64,000 nt of DNA from an uncultured bacterium (GTDB taxonomy: Bacteria > Bacillota > Clostridia > Lachnospirales > Lachnospiraceae). Positions 37,686-47,585 of the stretch are shown in pieces. The stretch is taken from assembly GCA_947643145.1 (NCBI GenBank), contig CANRVD010000005.1:1-64000 (forward strand), in the 5' to 3' direction. The notes under the pieces were generated by a model. That model searched no databases and was not told where the DNA came from. It saw only the letters and a program-made list of their open reading frames with translations. The first letter of the stretch is position 1, and each line of letters opens with the position of its first letter. The position numbers and the translations under genes are program-made.

Positions 37686-39068
37686 ATGATTAAAACACGA
37701 TGGGTTAGAAATGTCGCTGTTTTTGGTACAGTTGTTACATTATCGCTGGCTTGTATGGATATAGTTTCTAATGAAGGAACTGCTGCTACATTTTGCCAGG
37801 AGACGGAAATGGCAGGTCTTTCCTTATCATTGGATAAGTTTTATACAGAAAATTATATCAATGTAAGCAGTGAGCAGAAAGAAGACAGTACTCCGGTTGA
37901 GAGTGCTGCACCTACAGCATCTCCTGAAGAGGAAAAGACGGAAGATAAAAAGGAAGATTCAGAAGAAAAGAGAAAGGAAGAGACTGTTGCAAAGCAGTTC
38001 CGTGATCTTGGAATTTCTACAGTAAGTGATTATGTAAATATTCGAAAGAAACCAACAACAGACAGTAAGATTCTTGGTAAGCTTTATAGAGGTTCTGCTG
38101 CTAAGATACTTGGAGAAAAGGACGGCTGGTATAAAATTGAGTCTGGTAGTGTTTCCGGTTATATCAGAAGTGATTTATTAGCAACAGGTGCAAAGGCTCA
38201 GAGTCTTGCAGGTAAGTTTGGTACTGCATTTGCTACTGTTAATAAGGGTGTTATCACTTTGAATGTCCGTTCGAAGAAGAGTACAGAGTCTTCTATTGTA
38301 ACCCAGATTCCTGAGGATGAGAAATTCGAAGTTGTAGGTGAAAGTGAGAATTGGTACAAGATTTGTATTGATGAGGGTGAAAAAGGATATATTGCAAAAA
38401 GATATGCAAGTGTACGTGTCCGTTTTAAGAAGGCAATCTCTATTGCAGAAGAGAAGGCAGAGCTTCGCCGAAAGAGAGCAGCAGAAAGAGCAGAGCAGGA
38501 ACGTCTTGCAGCACTAGAGGAGCAGAGAAGAGCAGCGGCACAGTCAAGCAGCAGTTCTTCAAGCAGCTCAAGTAGCTCTTCGAACAGTTCAAGCAGTTCA
38601 AATAGTTCAAGTAGCTCAAACAGATCAAGCAGTAGTTCCTCTAACAAATCAAGCAGTACGAAGCCATCTACAAGCCAGAACACACCAAGTTATTCAGCAC
38701 CTTCCGGCAGTACTGGTTCTGCTATTGCGAATTATGCTTGCAAATTTGTTGGAAGACCGTATGTATATGGTGGTACAAGCTTGACAAATGGAGCAGACTG
38801 TTCCGGATTTGTTATGAGTATTTATGCACAGTTTGGTTATAGTCTTCCTCATTCATCTGCCGCACAGTCAGGATATGGAAGAGCTGTAAGCCTTTCAAGC
38901 CTGCAGCCGGGTGATTTACTGTTCTATAGGAATGGTGGAAGAATTGGACACGTTGCCATTTACATTGGTGGTGGACGAGTTGTTCATGCCAGCAATGAAA
39001 CAGATGGTATCAAAATTTCGAGATACAATTACAGACAGCCGGCTTGTGCAAGAAGAATTGTAGGTTAA
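37686..39068 (+). CDS. Secreted SH3 (two copies) - polySer - NlpC/P60 cell-wall hydrolase
   Basis: VNIRKKPTTDSKILGKLYRGS..., LNVRSKKSTESSIVTQIPEDE..., Ser-rich linker, NGADCSGFVMSIY and HVAIYIGGGRVVHA. Confidence 0.9.
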   Translation: MIKTRWVRNVAVFGTVVTLSLACMDIVSNEGTAATFCQETEMAGLSLSLDKFYTENYINVSSEQKEDSTPVESAAPTASPEEEKTEDKKEDSEEKRKEETVAKQFRDLGISTVSDYVNIRKKPTTDSKILGKLYRGSAAKILGEKDGWYKIESGSVSGYIRSDLLATGAKAQSLAGKFGTAFATVNKGVITLNVRSKKSTESSIVTQIPEDEKFEVVGESENWYKICIDEGEKGYIAKRYASVRVRFKKAISIAEEKAELRRKRAAERAEQERLAALEEQRRAAAQSSSSSSSSSSSSSNSSSSSNSSSSSNRSSSSSSNKSSSTKPSTSQNTPSYSAPSGSTGSAIANYACKFVGRPYVYGGTSLTNGADCSGFVMSIYAQFGYSLPHSSAAQSGYGRAVSLSSLQPGDLLFYRNGGRIGHVAIYIGGGRVVHASNETDGIKISRYNYRQPACARRIVG

Positions 39069-39091
39069 TGAAGAAAAAATGAAATAGTAGA

Positions 39092-39124
39092 AAAGCATCG
39101 TAAGTGAGTGCGGTGCTTTTCTTT
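39092..39124 (+). terminator. Terminator after the NlpC/P60 gene
   Basis: GAAAAGCATCG-loop-CGGTGCTTTTC-TTTT. Confidence 0.8.
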
Positions 39125-39136
39125 TACGTTTGCCAT

Positions 39137-39288
39137 TTATTCTCGCGCACGCAACGAGCCAAACGCAAGCTTGTGTTTGGCGGCTGTGCGTGGGTCAAAT
39201 ACCCCGTCCCTTGGGGTGGGCTTACTAAAAAGAAGCTAAGTTATGCTCCGTGGCTTGCTGCAGGGTATTTGACTTAGCGGAAATGAGG
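39137..39288 (+). repeat. Complex hairpin-rich 5'UTR element upstream of azlC
   Basis: GCCAAACgCAAGCTTGtGTTTGGC near-perfect palindrome; GTCAAATACCC...GGGTATTTGAC 11-bp arms; ends GCGGAAATGAGG before ATG 39295. Confidence 0.7.
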
Positions 39289-39294
39289 GAAAAT

Positions 39295-39999
39295 ATGGAT
39301 TGTTTTAAACAGGGAATGAAAGATGGGATTCCAATTGCACTGGGCTATGTCTCTGTCAGTTTTACTTTTGGTTTGATGGCTGTATCGGCTGGTATGAACT
39401 GGTGGCAGGCAGTGCTTATCTCAATGACAAATCTGACTTCGGCCGGGCAGTTTGCGGGGCTTGATATTATGATAGCCGGGGGAACCCTGCTTGAGATGGC
39501 TTTGTCACAGTTTATTATTAACCTGCGGTATGCATTGATGTCCCTTGCGCTGTCACAGAAGGTGGACAAGACACTGAACATAGTGTACCGGTTGATTGTT
39601 GGCGTGGGAATTACAGATGAGATTTTTGCGGTGGCAGTAAACCAGAGACAGAAAGTTGGCAGGAGATATATGTTTGGGCTGATTGTTATACCTTATATCG
39701 GCTGGGGGGGAGGAACATTTGCCGGAGCGGTTATGGGTGCTGTTTTGCCGGAAATTGTCCGTTCTGCGCTTGGTATTGCTATCTATGGAATGTTTCTTGC
39801 AATCATTATTCCAAAGGCAAAAGAGCATTCCTGCTATATGAAAGTAATTGCGATAGCGGTTTTGTTAAGCTGTATGTTCCGATGGGTTCCAGGGCTGAGC
39901 AGGGTTTCATCAGGTTTTGTTATTATTATCTGTGCAGTGGCAGCTTCTATAGTGGGTGCTTTGGTGTATCCGATACCAGAGGAGGGAGATTATGATTGA
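39295..39999 (+). CDS. azlC: AzlC family branched-chain amino acid transporter
   Basis: GIPIALGYVSVSFTFGLMAVSAGMNWWQAVLISMTNLTSAGQFAG. Confidence 0.92.
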   Translation: MDCFKQGMKDGIPIALGYVSVSFTFGLMAVSAGMNWWQAVLISMTNLTSAGQFAGLDIMIAGGTLLEMALSQFIINLRYALMSLALSQKVDKTLNIVYRLIVGVGITDEIFAVAVNQRQKVGRRYMFGLIVIPYIGWGGGTFAGAVMGAVLPEIVRSALGIAIYGMFLAIIIPKAKEHSCYMKVIAIAVLLSCMFRWVPGLSRVSSGFVIIICAVAASIVGALVYPIPEEGDYD

Positions 40000-40312
40000 T
40001 TTGCAGATGTGTTTCTTATATCTGGCAGTGATGGCCGGAGTGACATATTTTATCCGGGCGATTCCTTTTGTGCTTTGCCGGGGAGAAGTGACAAACCGTT
40101 TTTTGAAATCGTTTTTGGCGTATGTTCCATATGCGGTACTGGGTGCTATGACATTTCCGGCAATCCTGTATTCTACGGATGGACTGGCTTCTTCCGTAGC
40201 AGGCACAATCGTGGCGCTGGTTTTGGCATTTTGTGGAAGAGGACTGCTGACAGTAGCAGTGGGGGCGTGTGCGGCGGCTTTTTTCATCAAAGTAGTTATG
40301 TTGTTACTATGA
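39992..40312 (+). CDS. azlD: AzlD domain-containing protein
   Basis: YFIRAIPFVLCRGEVTNRFLKSFLAYVPYAVLGAMTFPAIL; 8-nt overlap with azlC. Confidence 0.9.
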   Translation: MIDLQMCFLYLAVMAGVTYFIRAIPFVLCRGEVTNRFLKSFLAYVPYAVLGAMTFPAILYSTDGLASSVAGTIVALVLAFCGRGLLTVAVGACAAAFFIKVVMLLL

Positions 40313-40357
40313 ACAATAACAACAGCGCGGCTTTTGTTAGAAAAATTTGCAGAGTAC

Positions 40358-40386
40358 TTGACATACTTGGTTTTTCTTGGTACAAT
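40358..40386 (+). promoter_or_regulatory. tRNA promoter TTGACA-N17-TACAAT
   Basis: TTGACA 40358-40363, TACAAT 40381-40386, ~40 nt upstream of the tRNA. Confidence 0.8.
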
Positions 40387-40426
40387 AATATTGTTGTGCA
40401 GAAGTGTGTATAACATCATGAAAGAA

Positions 40427-40510
40427 GCCGGCGTGTCGGAATTGGCAGACGAGGTAGACTCAAAATCTATTTCCGGTAACGGAGTGCGGGTTCAAGTCCC
40501 GCCGCCGGCA
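40427..40510 (+). tRNA. tRNA-Leu (anticodon CAA)
   Basis: GCCGGCG acceptor pairs with CGCCGGC-A; anticodon loop CTCAAAA within TAGA/TCTA; long variable arm TTCCGGTAACGGAG; GGTTCAAGTCC T-loop; CCA not encoded. Confidence 0.95.
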
Positions 40511-40518
40511 CTAAGAAT

Positions 40519-40552
40519 TAACTCCTTAACTTTGGTTAGGGAGTTTTTTACT
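40519..40552 (+). terminator. tRNA terminator
   Basis: AACTCCTTAAC-TTTG-GTTAGGGAGTTTTTTA. Confidence 0.9.
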
Positions 40553-40592
40553 GTATAGGAAACTCTCAATGTGAAGAGTGGTCTGCCATAGA
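40553..40592 (+). repeat. Partial TATAGGAAA-family repeat (5' module only)
   Basis: TGTATAGGAAACTCTCAATGTGAAGAGTGGTCTGCC; ACTCT/AGAGT stem. Confidence 0.75.
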
Positions 40593-40876
40593 AAGAGAAG
40601 AATTTTAGTTGGCGACTTTCTTAGTGGGCTAAAATATAGTATTAAAATTGACGATATTATTATAAGATTTAAAATATTTGGGAGCGTCAAATTACAAAAG
40701 ATGGAAAGTCCTAAATTTTCTGTGGAATACTTGAGAATTTTTGGAAATGAGAGTATAATTTTATTTGTGGGCAGAACAGTGTCCAGAGTACAACAGAATG
40801 TAACGTAAATGTAATTAGATTCCATTACATAATGAAAATGGAATCTAATAGGGTTATAAATGAAGGAGGGTTTTGT

Positions 40877-42910
40877 ATGAAGAATAAATATCAGAGGATA
40901 GCGTTATCAATTTTGCTGGTGGCAGCACTGATATTATCCATGCCTGGGACAGTAAAGGCAAAAGGAAAGGTAAAATTAAACAAAACAAGGATGTCGGTGA
41001 CAATAGGCAATACGGTTGATTTACGGGTTAAAAATACAACCAAAAAGGTAACATGGTCAAGTAATAATAAGAAAGTAGCTTCTGTAAATTCCTATGGAGA
41101 AGTTACCGGAAAGAAGGCAGGTACTGCTAAGATTACAGCAAAGGTAGGAAAGAAGAAATTAACCTGTAATGTAACGGTACCAACCCAGAATATTAGTAAT
41201 AAATCTATTTACATTAAGGTTGGGGAAAAGCAGAAATTAGATGTTTATGGAGTAGCAGGAAGTGATTCTGTTTTTTGGGGAAGTGATTATGAGAGGATTG
41301 CTACGGTTACCCAGTCTGGTGAGATTACAGCGAAAAGTATCGGTACGACTAATGTATATGCGGTTATCAATAGTGGAGTTGGAAAAACATATTCCTGTGA
41401 AGTTATTGTTTATGACAGGTCATCATCAGGCGATATCATTACGGCAACGCCAAGACCTGTCTGGACACCGGCGCCAACGGCATCACCGTCTCCTACACCG
41501 AGACCAACAGCAACACCAAAGCCTTCTTATATAGCGGTTACAAAGGTTGTTCTGTCACAGAGAAGCATGTCACTGGCAGCCGGAAGAACAAGCCGCCTGA
41601 CAGCAACGTTAATGCCTTCGGATGCTACGAATAAAGGGCTGCGCTGGACCAGCGCAAATACAAGCGTGGCGACAGTAGCCGCAGATGGAACGGTAACCGG
41701 AGTCAATGCAGGGAGTACAGTGGTATATGTTACAACAACAGACGGGGAGTATATTGCAATCTGTACGGTTACTGTAACAGGGACTATTTCAACGTCGCCG
41801 AGCCCATCGGTAAGGCCGTCTGCTTCCCCAACGCCAAGACCGTCCGTAAGCCCATCGCCAAATCCATCAGCAAGCCCGACAGCAGTACCGGTAACGAAAG
41901 TATCACTTTCGAATAAGAATCTTTTGATAGATGTTGGACAGAATAGGGGATTAACGGCAACGGTATCACCGATAAATGCTGCGAATAAAAACGTAAGCTG
42001 GACCAGTGCAGATACATCCATTGCAACAGTTGACGGCACTGGCAGGGTGACGGCGGTTGCTGTGGGAACTACAATGGTATTTGTAACAACAGAGGATGGT
42101 GAATTTGTGGCAGTCTGCCAAGTAACTGTGCGTGACAATACACCGGCGACTCCGGCACCAAGCCCGTTTGAGTTAGATAAGGAGACGTTGGCGCTTTATG
42201 AAGGACAGAGTAAAACGCTTACAGCAAGCGGCGCTTCCGGAGGGGTTGACTGGACTTCGGAGAATGAAGCGATTGCAACTGTCAGTGATGGAAAGATTAC
42301 GGCAGTGAAGTCGGGAAGCGTGGATATTAAAGCGAAGGAGAAAGAGGGAGGGAAAAGAGAAAAGATATGTAAGGTGAGTGTGTCCAGTAATACTGTGGCA
42401 GAGCTTGAGACAGATGGCAGTAAAGTGACAGGTGCTAAGGAGAAAGAGAAGATTACAAAAGTTGAGATTCCTGATAATATAACAGAGATTGCAGAGAATG
42501 TTTTTAAAGATGCCAAAAAGATATGGAGCGTTACCTTGCCTGAGGGTATAACAACGATTGGTGCCAGCGCATTTAGCGGCTGTACTAACTTAGAGAGTAT
42601 TGTAATACCAAGTAGTGTAACAATGATTGGTGCAGGGGCATTTAGTGGCTGTACCAGTTTGAAAAAGGTTGTGATATCAAGCAACCAAACGAGAATTGAA
42701 GAAAGGGCATTTGCCGATTGTACTTCCTTAGCGGTTGTCAAATTGCCGACAGGTATTATAGACAATAACAATGTAGCAGATAATGCATTTGATGGTCACC
42801 CTACAATATATGGAGAAAAGAATTCTGATGTAGAACGATGGACGATGGATAACACATCTTTCTTGTTTAAGGAAGAGAGTGAAAATGAGGATGACGAGTC
42901 GGGAGCATGA
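40877..42910 (+). CDS. Secreted Big_2 (bacterial Ig-like) and LRR_5/BspA-type surface protein
   Basis: Signal peptide; repeated NKxVSWTSADTSIATVDGTGRVTAVAVGT units; Pro/Ser/Thr linkers; TTIGASAFSGCTNLESIVIPSSVTMIGAGAFSGCTSLKKV. Confidence 0.9.
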   Translation: MKNKYQRIALSILLVAALILSMPGTVKAKGKVKLNKTRMSVTIGNTVDLRVKNTTKKVTWSSNNKKVASVNSYGEVTGKKAGTAKITAKVGKKKLTCNVTVPTQNISNKSIYIKVGEKQKLDVYGVAGSDSVFWGSDYERIATVTQSGEITAKSIGTTNVYAVINSGVGKTYSCEVIVYDRSSSGDIITATPRPVWTPAPTASPSPTPRPTATPKPSYIAVTKVVLSQRSMSLAAGRTSRLTATLMPSDATNKGLRWTSANTSVATVAADGTVTGVNAGSTVVYVTTTDGEYIAICTVTVTGTISTSPSPSVRPSASPTPRPSVSPSPNPSASPTAVPVTKVSLSNKNLLIDVGQNRGLTATVSPINAANKNVSWTSADTSIATVDGTGRVTAVAVGTTMVFVTTEDGEFVAVCQVTVRDNTPATPAPSPFELDKETLALYEGQSKTLTASGASGGVDWTSENEAIATVSDGKITAVKSGSVDIKAKEKEGGKREKICKVSVSSNTVAELETDGSKVTGAKEKEKITKVEIPDNITEIAENVFKDAKKIWSVTLPEGITTIGASAFSGCTNLESIVIPSSVTMIGAGAFSGCTSLKKVVISSNQTRIEERAFADCTSLAVVKLPTGIIDNNNVADNAFDGHPTIYGEKNSDVERWTMDNTSFLFKEESENEDDESGA

Positions 42911-43054
42911 TGATTTACCGTAAAGGAAAAACAAGATAAAAGTGCAAAGTGTGGAGTAATTAATTTTATGTATGGTGATGCTGCAGCAAACGGCATAATA
43001 GTTCATAGTAACAAGTTTGCTGGCGAAGCATACAATCTGTTGTTTAAAATACAG

Positions 43055-43085
43055 AACAGGGCACAAACAAAGTCTGTGCCCTGTT
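43055..43085 (+). repeat. Isolated third-hairpin module of the TATAGGAAA family
   Basis: AACAGGGCACA-AACAAAGTC-TGTGCCCTGTT compare AGGGCACAAGCGAAGTCTGTGCCCTTTTT at 24049. Confidence 0.65.
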
Positions 43086-43106
43086 CTTACGTATAGAGGG
43101 ATTATT

Positions 43107-44276
43107 ATGAAATTTTTTCACTTATCTGATTTACATTTTGGAAAACAACTGCATGGCTATGATTTAGTTCGGGAGCAGAGAGCGTTTATTGAAGATACGG
43201 TTCAGGCAGTACGGAAGGAGCAGCCGGATGCAGTTGTGGTTGCCGGGGATATTTATGATAAAGCAGTTCCGTCTGGAAGCGCCATGACGCTTTTAGAGGA
43301 ATTTTTGCTTGGGATGGATGCCGTATCAGAGGAAATGGGAAAGAAAATAGAAATGCTGTTGATTGCAGGAAACCACGATTCGGCGCCAAGGCTTCGCTAT
43401 GGCAGTACCTTTTTAAAGAGGCATCATATCCATATTGCGGTGTTTCCGCCACAGGAAGAGGAGGAACAGATGCAGAAGGTAACGCTTCAGGATGATTTTG
43501 GAGAAGTAAACTTTTATCTGCTTCCATATGTGAGTGTGGGAATGCTCCGCCTGCTGCCTGGCGGAGAGAATATTCAGACTGCGAATGATGCGGTAAGTTT
43601 CTTGATAGGCAGGGAAGAGGTGGATTGGACGAAAAGAAATGTGTTGGTTTCCCATCAGTTTTATATGAATGGTGGAAAAGAACCGGTGCAGTGCGATTCT
43701 GAGTTGCCAAGGCTCTATGTGGGAGGGCTGGACGGCGTATCGACTACCGCTGTAGAAAAATTTGATTATGTAGCGTTAGGTCATATCCACAGCCCGCAAA
43801 ACCTTGGCACGGAACGGATTCGTTATTGCGGGACGCCATTTCCTTATTCCGTCAGCGAAGCAGGGCAGGATAAATCGATTACCGTGGTAGAGCTTGGGAC
43901 AAAAGAGGAGCTTTTGGTACGGCAGATTTTATGGAAGCCAGAAAAGAGTGTTTGCAGGCTGCGTGGAATGATGGAGGAGATAGTCGGGGATTCAAAGAAG
44001 CATGGCAGGGATTATGTGAGTATTACGCTGACAGACGAGGAGCCATTAGATGCCCCAAGAGATTATCTGGAGCATTATTATGATTCGATTCTGGAGGTTA
44101 AGATTGACAATACGCGCTCCAGAAGGGTATTTGAGGAAGAGATAATGGATATGCAGGAAATGACGCCATTTGAGGCATTTGCATCCTTCTTTGAGGATAT
44201 ATCCGGGCGTGGGATGACAGCGCAGGAAGAGGAAGTACTAAAGGATATTTTGGAAGAAGTGGTGCTACGTTGCTAA
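43107..44276 (+). CDS. sbcD: Exonuclease SbcCD subunit D
   Basis: MKFFHLSDLHFGKQLHGYDL; VVAGDIYDKAVPS; IAGNHDSAPRL; ALGHIHSPQ. Confidence 0.94.
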   Translation: MKFFHLSDLHFGKQLHGYDLVREQRAFIEDTVQAVRKEQPDAVVVAGDIYDKAVPSGSAMTLLEEFLLGMDAVSEEMGKKIEMLLIAGNHDSAPRLRYGSTFLKRHHIHIAVFPPQEEEEQMQKVTLQDDFGEVNFYLLPYVSVGMLRLLPGGENIQTANDAVSFLIGREEVDWTKRNVLVSHQFYMNGGKEPVQCDSELPRLYVGGLDGVSTTAVEKFDYVALGHIHSPQNLGTERIRYCGTPFPYSVSEAGQDKSITVVELGTKEELLVRQILWKPEKSVCRLRGMMEEIVGDSKKHGRDYVSITLTDEEPLDAPRDYLEHYYDSILEVKIDNTRSRRVFEEEIMDMQEMTPFEAFASFFEDISGRGMTAQEEEVLKDILEEVVLRC

Positions 44277-44378
44277 GTGCCAGTGACACTTGCAAGGAAC
44301 GAAGTGGAGCGCAGAACTATGTTTTTACCATGCAAACTCGAAAAATATTCGTTGTACTAGAAAGATGGAGGGATAGAT

Positions 44379-47300
44379 ATGAAGCCAAGAAAATTGGTAA
44401 TGTCAGCATTTGGTTCTTACGCCGGGGTGGAAATAATTGATTTTGAAAAAATGCAGCATGGGCTTTTTTTGATTGCCGGTGATACCGGAGCTGGAAAGTC
44501 CACTATTTTTGATGCGATTATGTTTGCTCTTTTCGATACGATGAGTGGCAGGGAGCGTAAAGGGAGTATGATGCGGAGTGAGTATGCAGCGGAAGCCGCC
44601 GAGACTTTTGTGGAGTATACGTTTTCTTATGGTACTTCTAACCAATATGAAACATATACCATTAAGCGCTATCCTTCTTATGAAAGAAAATCAAAGAGAA
44701 AGAATAAGAACGGAGAATATGGCAGGACAAGACAGCTTGGTAAAGTCAGCCTGATTATGCCGGATGGGACGGAGTTTTCCGGCAAGGCAGCAGAGACAAA
44801 TCAAAAGATTCAGGAGATTATCGGTCTGACGCCGGAGCAGTTTAGTAAAATTGCCATGATTGCACAAGGGGAATTTCAGGAGCTGATTATGGATAAGACA
44901 GGACGGCGAAAAGAAATTTTTCAGCAAATCTTTTCTACAGAGATATATGAGAAAATAGAAAAGAAGATTTGGGAGAGATATAAGGCAGGTCTTATAGCAA
45001 TGAAGGAAAATACGACCAAGCTCCGCGAAACGATAGAAGGAGTGCTGATTGAAGAGAGAGAGAAGGAAGAGTGGGAGGACGCCTTTTCTTTCCTGGAAAC
45101 GGAGCCAGAGCGTTTACAGTCCTTTTTGGAAAAAAAGACGTTAGCGGAGAAAGAAAGATGTGGCCTGCAAAAAAAGTTGCTTGAGGAAGGACAGAAAAAG
45201 CTTGCGAAAAAGACGCAGGAGAAGCAGGAGGCTTTGCGTATCAACAAGTTGTTAGAGGAATATAAAGAGGCTTTACAGACAAACGAAATGTTACAGAATC
45301 AGGCGGAAGATATCAGAAAAATGGAAGAGGAACTTGCTGCGGCAAAGGCTGCAAGGGTAATACAGGCTACGGAACATAATTATTTGAGAATCCGGGATGA
45401 GACCGCGTCAGCTAAGCAAAAGAAGGAAGTATATCAGGAAAAAGCGAAGAAACTGGAAAAAAAATGTGAGACGGCAGGGGAAAAGCAGGAGGAATGTAAA
45501 AAACGTTTTGATAAAAGGCAGCCGGAAATTCTGCAGGAGCAGAGCAGGCTTATAGGGGAATTAAATGCCCTTCAAAGGCTGACGGAATGCAGGCAGAAAC
45601 GTGAGAAAGCAGAGAAACAGTATGGACAGGAGCAGAAGCAGTTAGAGAAGGCGAAGCAGAAGCAGGAGAAATTGTCAGCCGATAAGCAGGAGCTTGAGGA
45701 CTGGATGCAGGAACATGAAAGGCTGGAAGTACTGTGTGAGCAGGTACAGCATCGAAAGGAGGAGTTGAAAACAGAACAGGAGAGGCTGTGGCATTATAAG
45801 GAAAGCTGGCAGAAGGAATGCGAGGCAAAAAAGACCATGAAATTGCAGGAAAGAAAGCTTTTGAAAGCGGTAAAAGACTGGGAAGAGGAAAGGCGGGAGA
45901 TGGAAGAAAAGAATCGTGCCTACATTGCATCACAGTCTGCCTTTTTAGCGAAGGAGCTGGAAGAGGGGAAACCATGTCCGGTATGTGGCTCTGTTCTTCA
46001 TCCAAAGCCTGCAGTGGCAACAGAGGATACCGTAACAAAGGAAGTTTTAGCAAAAGCGCAGAAAAAGGAGCAGGACAGCCAGAAGAAAAAAGAGGCATGC
46101 CAGCTTGCTTTTGAGGCGGCAAGGGTTACACTGGAGAAATTGGAAAATGGACTTAGGGAAGAGGGAGAAAAGCTGTTTGGAAATCATTCTCTGGAGGAAA
46201 TTCCAGTTTGTCTGGAAGATGCAGAAGGCAGGCATACCGCACAAGTTTTGAAAATGGAAGAGGAATGGCAGTATTTACAGGAACAGCTAACAGAGAAGGA
46301 AAAGAAGAAGAAGGATCTTGCGAAGGCTGTAAGTGGGATTGCCGAAGGAGAGCAAAGGTTAGAGGAATGCAGGAGCAGGCTGCAGGAATTGGAAGGAAAG
46401 AAAAAGGAATTGACTGCACAGGAAAAGCTGTGGCAGGAAAAAGTAACCATTACTTCTAGTGAGGATGGGCAAAAAACACTGGATACCCTGCAGAAGGAAT
46501 TAAAGACCTTGCAAAAGGAATATGGAAAGGCGGAAAAAGATGCGGTGGAATGCCGTCAGGAGTATGATACGCTTTTGGGCAATCAAAGTGAAGTCAAAAG
46601 CAGGCTGATACAGCTTTTGGACATGCTGAAAGAAGCAGAACGGGAATATCAGGAGACACTCAGGCAGCAGGGATATTTGGAGGAGGATTACAGGAGAGCC
46701 GTTGATTTTATAAAAGGACAGGAGGAGCGTCAGAAAGGTATTGAGGAGTACCGCCTAAAAGTGGTACAATGTGAGGCAAGAATACAGACGCTTGCCAGTC
46801 AGGTAAAAGGACAGGAGAAGGCGGATTTGGAGAAAATTGAAGAGCAAAGGGGAGTTTTGGAGAAATCCTGTAAGGAGAATCAGAAGGGATATGAAAAGCT
46901 GTTCTATCAGTATCAGGGAAACCAAAGAGTGCTAAAGAGGGTAAAGGAATTGCGGAAAGGGAAAGAATCCCTGTCAGAGAATATGAAAACCATCCAATCC
47001 TTAAATGATGCGGCAAATGGTAAAGTACATTTTCAGACGTATATTCTGCGGCAATATTTTAAAAGGATTATTCAGGCCGCTAATAAGCGGCTTGCCAGGA
47101 TGACTTCACAGCAGTTTCTTTTAAAATGCCGCGAGTTAGATGGAACAGGGCTTGGAGAAGCCGGGCTTGATTTGGATGTTTACAATCCGATGACCGGAAA
47201 GAGCAGAGATGCCCATACACTTTCCGGTGGAGAAACTTTTCTGGCTTCCTTGTCTATGGCTCTTGGTATGGCGGATGTTGTGCAGAATACGGTTGGAAAA

Positions 47301-47513
47301 ACACATTTGGATACTATGTTTATTGATGAAGGATTTGGTTCTTTAAGTGAAGAGGTGAGAAATACAGCAGTAAAAGTACTTTTAGAGTTAGCAGGTGACT
47401 GGCGTTTGGTCGGGGTGATATCCCATGTGACAGAATTGAAGGAGCAGATTCCGGATAAACTGATTGTGACGAAGGGAAGCCATGGAAGTAAGGTAAGGTG
47501 GCAGCGGGATTAA
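44379..47513 (+). CDS. sbcC: Exonuclease SbcCD subunit C
   Basis: GLFLIAGDTGAGKSTIFDAI; zinc hook CPVCGSVLHP; C-terminal SGGETFLASLSMALGMAD...TMFIDEGFGSLSE. Confidence 0.95.
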   Translation: MKPRKLVMSAFGSYAGVEIIDFEKMQHGLFLIAGDTGAGKSTIFDAIMFALFDTMSGRERKGSMMRSEYAAEAAETFVEYTFSYGTSNQYETYTIKRYPSYERKSKRKNKNGEYGRTRQLGKVSLIMPDGTEFSGKAAETNQKIQEIIGLTPEQFSKIAMIAQGEFQELIMDKTGRRKEIFQQIFSTEIYEKIEKKIWERYKAGLIAMKENTTKLRETIEGVLIEEREKEEWEDAFSFLETEPERLQSFLEKKTLAEKERCGLQKKLLEEGQKKLAKKTQEKQEALRINKLLEEYKEALQTNEMLQNQAEDIRKMEEELAAAKAARVIQATEHNYLRIRDETASAKQKKEVYQEKAKKLEKKCETAGEKQEECKKRFDKRQPEILQEQSRLIGELNALQRLTECRQKREKAEKQYGQEQKQLEKAKQKQEKLSADKQELEDWMQEHERLEVLCEQVQHRKEELKTEQERLWHYKESWQKECEAKKTMKLQERKLLKAVKDWEEERREMEEKNRAYIASQSAFLAKELEEGKPCPVCGSVLHPKPAVATEDTVTKEVLAKAQKKEQDSQKKKEACQLAFEAARVTLEKLENGLREEGEKLFGNHSLEEIPVCLEDAEGRHTAQVLKMEEEWQYLQEQLTEKEKKKKDLAKAVSGIAEGEQRLEECRSRLQELEGKKKELTAQEKLWQEKVTITSSEDGQKTLDTLQKELKTLQKEYGKAEKDAVECRQEYDTLLGNQSEVKSRLIQLLDMLKEAEREYQETLRQQGYLEEDYRRAVDFIKGQEERQKGIEEYRLKVVQCEARIQTLASQVKGQEKADLEKIEEQRGVLEKSCKENQKGYEKLFYQYQGNQRVLKRVKELRKGKESLSENMKTIQSLNDAANGKVHFQTYILRQYFKRIIQAANKRLARMTSQQFLLKCRELDGTGLGEAGLDLDVYNPMTGKSRDAHTLSGGETFLASLSMALGMADVVQNTVGKTHLDTMFIDEGFGSLSEEVRNTAVKVLLELAGDWRLVGVISHVTELKEQIPDKLIVTKGSHGSKVRWQRD

Positions 47514-47517
47514 ATGG

Positions 47518-47544
47518 GTTACTGGTCACGGAATGAACAGTAAC
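47518..47544. repeat. Hairpin GTTACTG-GTCACGGAATGAA-CAGTAAC
   Basis: Perfect 7-bp stem; related sequence at 25647-25673. Confidence 0.75.
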
Positions 47545-47585
47545 TTAAATGGATTGAATGAGGCGGTATAGAGATGAGGGATGAT

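Noticed and set aside
38198-38683. 161-aa minus-strand Leu/Glu-rich ORF
   Set aside because: Antisense of the poly-serine linker of the NlpC/P60 gene; low-complexity artefact.
41527-42138. 203-aa minus-strand ORF
   Set aside because: Antisense of the Big_2 protein's Ser/Pro/Thr linkers; composition mirrors the sense repeats.
45550-46122. 190-aa minus-strand Pro/Leu/Ser-rich ORF and neighbours
   Set aside because: Antisense to the coiled-coil of sbcC; typical shadow ORFs of Glu/Lys-rich coding sequence.
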